Positions 4,276 through 8,350 of a DNA stretch of 8,350 nucleotides are shown here, piece after piece; position 1 is the first letter of the stretch; every line of letters begins with the position of its first letter. The position numbers were made by a program, and so were the translations under genes. Below the pieces are notes generated by a model. It was not told the DNA's origin. It did not search any database and was given only the letters and a program-made list of their open reading frames with translations. The DNA is taken from assembly GCA_937862675.1 (NCBI GenBank), contig CALMEC010000302.1, positions 1 through 8,350 of the forward strand. The letters are read 5' to 3'. The DNA is from an uncultured Actinomycetes bacterium (GTDB lineage Bacteria; Actinomycetota; Thermoleophilia; Miltoncostaeales; Miltoncostaeaceae).

Positions 4276-5835
4276 ATGAGCGAAGACAAACGTGAACGCC
4301 TGCAGCGCCTGCAGGACGAGGCACTCCACGCCGCCTCCGAGGCGGCCATCGAACGCCAGCACGCACGCGGCAAGAAGACCGCGCGCGAGCGGATCGACCT
4401 CCTCCTCGACCCGGGGTCGTTCGAGGAGCTCGACCGTTTCACCCGGCACCGCGCACACGGGTTCGGCCTCGAGAACACCCGGCCGTGGGGTGACGGCGTC
4501 ATCACCGGGCACGGCCTGATCGACGGGCGCCCCGTCTGCGTCTTCAGCCAGGACTTCACCGTCTTCGGCGGGAGCCTGGGCGAGGTCTTCGCCGAGAAGA
4601 TCTGCAAGGTCATGGACCTGGCGGAGCGCATGGGCTGCCCCGTCATCGGGATCAACGACTCCGGCGGCGCGCGCATCCAGGAGGGCGTGGTCAGCCTGGC
4701 CGGGTACGCCGACATCTTCCACCGCAACGTGCGCTCCAGTGGCGTCGTGCCGCAGATCAGCGTCGTCATGGGCCCCTGCGCGGGTGGCGCGGTCTACAGC
4801 CCGGCGATCACCGACTTCATCTTCATGGTGAAGGAGACGAGCCACATGTTCATCACCGGGCCCGACGTCATCAAGACGGTCACCGGTGAGGACGTCACGT
4901 TCGAGGACCTGGGCGGCGCCGTCACCCATGCGACGAAGTCCGGCGTGGCCCACTTCGCGGCCGACGACGAGGAGCAGTGCCTGGACATGGTCCGGGAGCT
5001 CGTCTCGTACATCCCGCAGAACAACCTCGACCCGGCGCCGTACGAGGAGCCCGACGACGATCCCGAGCGCCGCGACCCGGCCCTCGCCACGATCGTGCCC
5101 GAGCAGGCCACCAAGCCGTATGACATGCGCGCCGTCGTGCGGTCCATCGTCGACGACGAGCACTTCTTCGAGGTCGCCCCGCTCTACGCCCAGAACATCA
5201 TCGTGGGCTTCGCGCGACTCAACGGGCACTCCGTGGGAGTCGTCGGGAACCAGCCGCAGGCGCTCGCCGGTGTGCTCGACATCGACGCGTCCATCAAGGG
5301 CGCGCGCTTCGTGCGCTTCTGCGACGCGTTCAACATCCCGCTCCTCGTGTTCGAGGACGTCCCCGGGTTCCTCCCCGGCACGGCGCAGGAGCACGGGGGC
5401 ATCATCCTCCACGGCGCCAAGCTGCTGTACGCGTTCTCGGAGGCCACGGTGCCGAAGATCACGGTCATCACGCGCAAGGCGTACGGCGGTGCCTACGACG
5501 TCATGAACAGCAAGCACATCGGCGCCGACTTCAACGCCGCATGGCCCACCGCCGAGATCGCGGTGATGGGCGCCGAGGGGGCCGTCAACATCGTGTTCCG
5601 CAAGGAGCTGGCCGCCGCCCAGGAGAACGGCGACGATCCGGCCGAGCGCCGCACGGAGCTGATCGACGAGTACACGGAGCGGTTCTCCAACCCCTATCTG
5701 GCCGCCGAACGCGGCTACGTGGACGCCGTGATCCTCCCCGAGGACACGCGCCCCTGGCTCATCCGCGCACTCGAGCTGTCGCTCACGAAGCGACAGAACG
5801 GCCCGGCGCGCAAGCACGGGAACATCCCGCTGTGA
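4276..5835 (+). CDS. pccB: Acyl-CoA (propionyl-CoA) carboxylase beta subunit, carboxyltransferase
   Basis: It transfers the carboxyl group from carboxybiotin to an acyl-CoA, most likely propionyl-CoA giving methylmalonyl-CoA, in the cytoplasm. The 519-residue length is normal. The N-terminal carboxyltransferase half has DSGGARIQEGV (128-138) and MGPCAGGAVYSPA (165-177). The C-terminal half has GFLPGTAQEHGG (364-375) and KAYGGAYDVMNSKH (401-414). The ends match the family, including a C-terminal RKHGNIPL. Asp408 in GGAYDVM corresponds, as I recall, to the Asp that in Streptomyces PccB favours propionyl-CoA; AccB-type acetyl-CoA enzymes have a different residue there. The beta subunit should form a hexamer binding six alpha subunits. 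The ATG follows AAGG; the stop overlaps the pccE GTG by 4 bp. Acetyl-CoA or mixed acyl-CoA activity remains possible. Confidence 0.95.
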   Translation: MSEDKRERLQRLQDEALHAASEAAIERQHARGKKTARERIDLLLDPGSFEELDRFTRHRAHGFGLENTRPWGDGVITGHGLIDGRPVCVFSQDFTVFGGSLGEVFAEKICKVMDLAERMGCPVIGINDSGGARIQEGVVSLAGYADIFHRNVRSSGVVPQISVVMGPCAGGAVYSPAITDFIFMVKETSHMFITGPDVIKTVTGEDVTFEDLGGAVTHATKSGVAHFAADDEEQCLDMVRELVSYIPQNNLDPAPYEEPDDDPERRDPALATIVPEQATKPYDMRAVVRSIVDDEHFFEVAPLYAQNIIVGFARLNGHSVGVVGNQPQALAGVLDIDASIKGARFVRFCDAFNIPLLVFEDVPGFLPGTAQEHGGIILHGAKLLYAFSEATVPKITVITRKAYGGAYDVMNSKHIGADFNAAWPTAEIAVMGAEGAVNIVFRKELAAAQENGDDPAERRTELIDEYTERFSNPYLAAERGYVDAVILPEDTRPWLIRALELSLTKRQNGPARKHGNIPL

Positions 5836-6017
5836 TCTCCGTCGCCGAGGTCACCGTCTCGGGCGACCCCACCCCCGAGGAGGCCGCCGCCATCGTCGCC
5901 GCGGCCACCGCCGTCCTCTCCTCCGCCGCACCCGCCGCAGAGGATCCGCGTCCCTGGCAGTACCGCTCGCAGTGGCGCCGCGCCGCCATCGAAGAAGGAG
6001 TCCGGAGTGTTTCATAA
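5832..6017 (+). CDS. pccE: Acyl-CoA carboxylase epsilon subunit
   Basis: A 61-residue protein starting at GTG 5832, which overlaps the pccB TGA (GTGA), and ending 11 bases inside pccA. The same frame is open further upstream inside pccB, but only this part resembles a gene. It fits the actinobacterial ACC epsilon family: an N-terminal strand ending VSGDPTPEEAAAIVAA (about 9-24), an Ala/Pro-rich linker, then a C-terminal aromatic/Arg segment (PWQYRSQWRRAA) of the kind that contacts the beta subunit. In Streptomyces and Mycobacterium, epsilon subunits stabilise the alpha-beta complex and raise activity; they have no catalytic residues. Its place between the beta and alpha genes is strong support. 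Not essential to the chemistry, so sequence is expected to be poorly conserved. Confidence 0.85.
   Translation: MISVAEVTVSGDPTPEEAAAIVAAATAVLSSAAPAAEDPRPWQYRSQWRRAAIEEGVRSVS
5995..6000 (+). promoter_or_regulatory. Strong Shine-Dalgarno of pccA inside pccE
   Basis: AAGGAG at 5995-6000 sits 6 nt before GTG 6007 and fixes the non-ATG start of pccA. It lies within the end of the pccE coding region. Confidence 0.8.
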
Positions 6018-7776
6018 GGTCCTTGTCGCCAACCGTGGCGAGATCGCCATCCGCGTGTTCCGAACGCTCCGCGAGATGGGGATCGCCTCCGTCGCCGTGT
6101 ACAGCGAGGTTGACCGCGACGCCCTCTTCGTGAAGCACGCCGACGAGGCCTACCTCATCGGCCCCGGCCCGGCCACGGAGAGTTACCTCAAGGTCGACAC
6201 GATCATCGAGACGGCCCGTCGCGCCGGCGCCGACGCCATCCACCCCGGCTACGGGTTCCTGGCGGAGAACTCCGGCTTCGCCCGCGCCTGTGCGGATGCC
6301 GGCATCACCTTCATCGGCCCGCCGGCCGACGCCATCGACGCCATGGGCTCCAAGATCGGCTCGCGCGAGCTGATGCACGCCGCCGGCGTGCCGATCGTCC
6401 CCGGTGTCCGCGAGGAGGTCCCCGACGTCGCGGCCGCCCGCCCGATCGCCGACGAGATCGGCTACCCGGTTGCCGTCAAGGCCTCCGCCGGCGGTGGCGG
6501 CAAGGGCTTTCGCGTCGCATTGACGCCCGACCAGCTGGAGGACGCCTTCGAGGGTGCCCGCCGCGAGTCGGAGAAGTTCTTCGCGGACTCGGCCGTCTAC
6601 CTGGAGCGGTACCTCCCCGATCCGCGGCACGTCGAGATCCAGATCCTGGCCGACGCCCACGGCAACGCGATCGCCCTCGGCGAGCGCGACTGCTCGGTGC
6701 AGCGCCGCCACCAGAAGCTGGTGGAGGAGTCGCCGAGCCCCGTCGTCTCCCCCGGGCTGCGTGAGCGGATGTTCGCCGCCGCGGTGACAGCGGCGAAGTC
6801 GGTCGGCTACCGGTCGGCCGGGACGCTCGAGTTCCTCGTCTCGGGCGAGGAGTTCTTCTTCCTCGAGATGAACACCCGCATCCAGGTGGAGCACACGGTC
6901 ACCGAGATGACCTGCGGCGTGGACCTCATCCGCGAGATGGTGAACATCGCCGCCGGCGAGCCCATGAGCCTCACCCAGGACGACGTCTCCCCCCGCGGGC
7001 ACGCCATCGAGTGCCGGATCAACGCCGAGGACGCGTCCAACATCTTCCTGCCCACGCCCGGCCCCATCACCGCGTACCGCGAGCCGTCGGGCCCCGGTGT
7101 GCGGGTCGACAGCGGGGTGCAGGCGGGCTCGGTGGTGGCCGACATCTACGACCCGATGATCGCCAAGCTCATCGTCTGGGACGTGGACCGCGAGACGGCC
7201 CGCCGTCGCATGATCCGCGCGCTGCGTGAGTACGTCATCGAGGGCACCACCACGCTCATCCCGTTCCACCTGTGGCTGCTGGAGCAGCAGGACTTCATCG
7301 ACGGCGGCGCCTGCCACGCGCAGCTGGCGGCCATGGCCGAGTCGCCCACCCCTCTGGCTCCGGTGGAGCCGCTCGGCGGAGCCGCGCCCGAGGCAGAGGA
7401 GGCACCCGAGCTCGTGGCCCGGTCGCTCTCCGCCGAGGTCAACGGCAAGCGCTTCGACGTCACCCTCCACCTCGATCCCGCCACGTTCGGCGTGGGCGGC
7501 GGCGGAAAGAAGAAGCGCACCAAGCGGGATCCGCACCAGTCCGTGGGCGCGGCGGGCGGCGACACCGTCACCAGCCCCATGCAGGGCACCGTCTTCAAGC
7601 TGCAGGTGGCCGACGGCCAGGTCGTCGCCGAGGGCGAGGTGCTCGTCATCGTGGAGGCCATGAAGATGGAGAACGAGGTGATGGCGCACCAGGCCGGCGT
7701 GGTGAAGGTGATCCACGTGGCCGAGGGCGACGCGGTGACGGCCGGCCAGGCACTGGTGGACGTGGTGGCCGAATGA
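6007..7776 (+). CDS. pccA: Acyl-CoA carboxylase alpha subunit (biotin carboxylase + biotin carrier)
   Basis: A 589-residue biotinylated enzyme that carboxylates its own biotin using ATP and bicarbonate, then presents it to PccB. Domains: biotin carboxylase N-terminal about 1-115 (VLVANRGEIAIRV), ATP-grasp about 116-320, carboxylase C-terminal about 330-440, variable linker, and biotin carrier about 518-589. ATP-binding Lys116 and Lys158, the glycine loop GGGGKG (162-167), Lys237 in RRHQKLVEE, metal ligands Glu275 and Glu287, and catalytic Arg291/Glu295 in EMNTRIQVEHTVTE are all present, one position off E. coli AccC numbering. Biotin attaches to Lys553 in AMKMEN. The linker has a basic patch (KKKRTKRD, 501-508). 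The GTG start is supported by AAGGAG. It overlaps pccE by 11 bp and the thioesterase start by 4 bp (ATGA). In actinobacteria such alpha subunits often serve several beta subunits, so it may not be exclusive to this PccB. Confidence 0.95.
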   Translation: MFHKVLVANRGEIAIRVFRTLREMGIASVAVYSEVDRDALFVKHADEAYLIGPGPATESYLKVDTIIETARRAGADAIHPGYGFLAENSGFARACADAGITFIGPPADAIDAMGSKIGSRELMHAAGVPIVPGVREEVPDVAAARPIADEIGYPVAVKASAGGGGKGFRVALTPDQLEDAFEGARRESEKFFADSAVYLERYLPDPRHVEIQILADAHGNAIALGERDCSVQRRHQKLVEESPSPVVSPGLRERMFAAAVTAAKSVGYRSAGTLEFLVSGEEFFFLEMNTRIQVEHTVTEMTCGVDLIREMVNIAAGEPMSLTQDDVSPRGHAIECRINAEDASNIFLPTPGPITAYREPSGPGVRVDSGVQAGSVVADIYDPMIAKLIVWDVDRETARRRMIRALREYVIEGTTTLIPFHLWLLEQQDFIDGGACHAQLAAMAESPTPLAPVEPLGGAAPEAEEAPELVARSLSAEVNGKRFDVTLHLDPATFGVGGGGKKKRTKRDPHQSVGAAGGDTVTSPMQGTVFKLQVADGQVVAEGEVLVIVEAMKMENEVMAHQAGVVKVIHVAEGDAVTAGQALVDVVAE

Positions 7777-8350
7777 GCGCCTCCCCGTCATCGGCCTCTC
7801 CGACGGGGGTGGAGGCCGTCGACGACGTACTGGCCCAGCGCATGGAGGACTCCGAGGCACGCCTCGTGAACGCCGTGCTCCCCGGGCGTCAGAACCACTT
7901 CGGCACCTTCGGCGGAAACCTCATCATGGCGCTGATGGAGGAGGTGGCGTGGGTCTCGGCCACACGGTTCACACGTCAGGACATGATCACGGCCGGGTCC
8001 GAGGCCATCCGGTTCGAGACGCCGGTGACGGCCGACACGATCCTGGAGGCCGTCGCCCGGGTGGAGAGCGTGGGACGGACCAGCGTCACCGCCCGCGTCG
8101 AGGTGTTCGCGGAGGCCATCCGCTCGGACGAGCGCCGGCGGGCGGCCTACGGCCTCCTGACGCTGGTCGCCATCGACGCCGAGGGCCGCCCGACGACAGA
8201 CCCCGCCCATGTCTTCGCGAGCCCCGACCGTCCCCTCGGCGCGCTCCTGCCCTTCGGCGACCACAAGGGCGCCGGGCTCGCCCTGATCTGGCTGATCGGC
8301 CGCGGCGTGCCCTGGAACGCCAAGCTGACGACGCTGGTGGTGACGCTCGC
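7773..8350 (+). CDS. Hotdog acyl-CoA thioesterase fused to Ldh_2-like segment, 3' end beyond window
   Basis: The ATG at 7773 overlaps the pccA TGA (ATGA), and the frame is open for 192 codons to the right edge. Residues about 18-135 are an acyl-CoA hydrolase hotdog domain. NHFGTFGGNLIMALMEE (41-57) corresponds to the family motif around NxxGxxFGG...MDE, with Glu56 in place of the usual Asp. It then reads AGSEAIRFETPV and VGRTSVTARVEVFAE (100-114). It would hydrolyse acyl-CoA to free acid and CoA; being last in a carboxylase operon suggests relief of propionyl- or methylmalonyl-CoA overload (inference). The odd part is the C-terminus: residues 135-172, with GRPTTDP (138-144) and LLPFGDHKGAGLALI (158-172), match the NAD-binding end of Ldh_2 malate/L-lactate dehydrogenases rather than a thioesterase tail. 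After about residue 173 the sequence changes again and turns hydrophobic. The thioesterase call is firm; the nature of the tail is uncertain. Confidence 0.75.
   Translation, partial: MSASPSSASPTGVEAVDDVLAQRMEDSEARLVNAVLPGRQNHFGTFGGNLIMALMEEVAWVSATRFTRQDMITAGSEAIRFETPVTADTILEAVARVESVGRTSVTARVEVFAEAIRSDERRRAAYGLLTLVAIDAEGRPTTDPAHVFASPDRPLGALLPFGDHKGAGLALIWLIGRGVPWNAKLTTLVVTL

Noticed and set aside
4073..4279. Leader ORF whose TGA overlaps the pccB ATG (ATGA)
   Set aside because: Its TTG start lies inside the proposed promoter, upstream of the likely transcript start; the product is Arg/Asp-rich with no pattern. The overlap is probably chance.
4018..5817. 599-codon minus-strand ORF opposite pccB
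   Set aside because: The Val/Asp/His/Leu-rich product is the usual antisense shadow of a high-GC gene; pccB is unmistakable. The same applies to the 669-codon minus ORF at 5851-7860 opposite pccA.

Overview
The window looks like chromosomal DNA from a high-GC Gram-positive bacterium of the Actinomycetota. The strongest sign is the acyl-CoA carboxylase locus on the right. It has a carboxyltransferase beta subunit, a tiny epsilon subunit and a fused biotin carboxylase/biotin carrier alpha subunit, a split typical of actinobacterial propionyl-/acetyl-CoA carboxylases. A more exact placement (for example a Thermoleophilia-like lineage) is only a guess. Hand counts of single 60-base lines give about 73% G+C inside the carboxylase genes but only about 53-62% in the RHS and membrane-protein genes at the left end, so that end may be accessory DNA.

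The layout is two arms diverging from a control region at about 4019-4275. The left arm is read on the minus strand. In transcription order it holds an FCD-type GntR regulator, a small two-helix membrane protein overlapping it by 4 bp, a hairpin-rich gap, an alpha/beta hydrolase, a LuxR/NarL-type regulator with a degenerate receiver domain, an RHS (YD-repeat) C-terminal fragment whose start overlaps the luxR stop, and a membrane protein with an internal 49-residue duplication that runs off the left edge. The right arm is read on the plus strand. It holds pccB, pccE, pccA and a hotdog thioesterase, each overlapping the next by 4 to 11 bases, so it is very probably one translationally coupled operon. 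The thioesterase reading frame is still open at the right edge.

Propionyl-CoA (or a related short acyl-CoA) would be carboxylated by PccA/PccB/PccE, and the thioesterase could hydrolyse surplus acyl-CoA. The divergent GntR regulator probably controls the operon. Two inverted copies of an 11-bp site with a TGTCGACA core lie 63 bp apart in the divergent region, and one of them overlaps the -35 of a plausible carboxylase promoter.

The points most worth a second look are four. The thioesterase frame changes into a segment matching the Ldh_2 malate/lactate dehydrogenase family. A sharp luxR/RHS breakpoint lies near 1519. The regulator pseudo-receiver lacks every phosphorylation residue. The membrane protein at the left edge accounts for what otherwise looks like a non-coding 147-bp tandem repeat.
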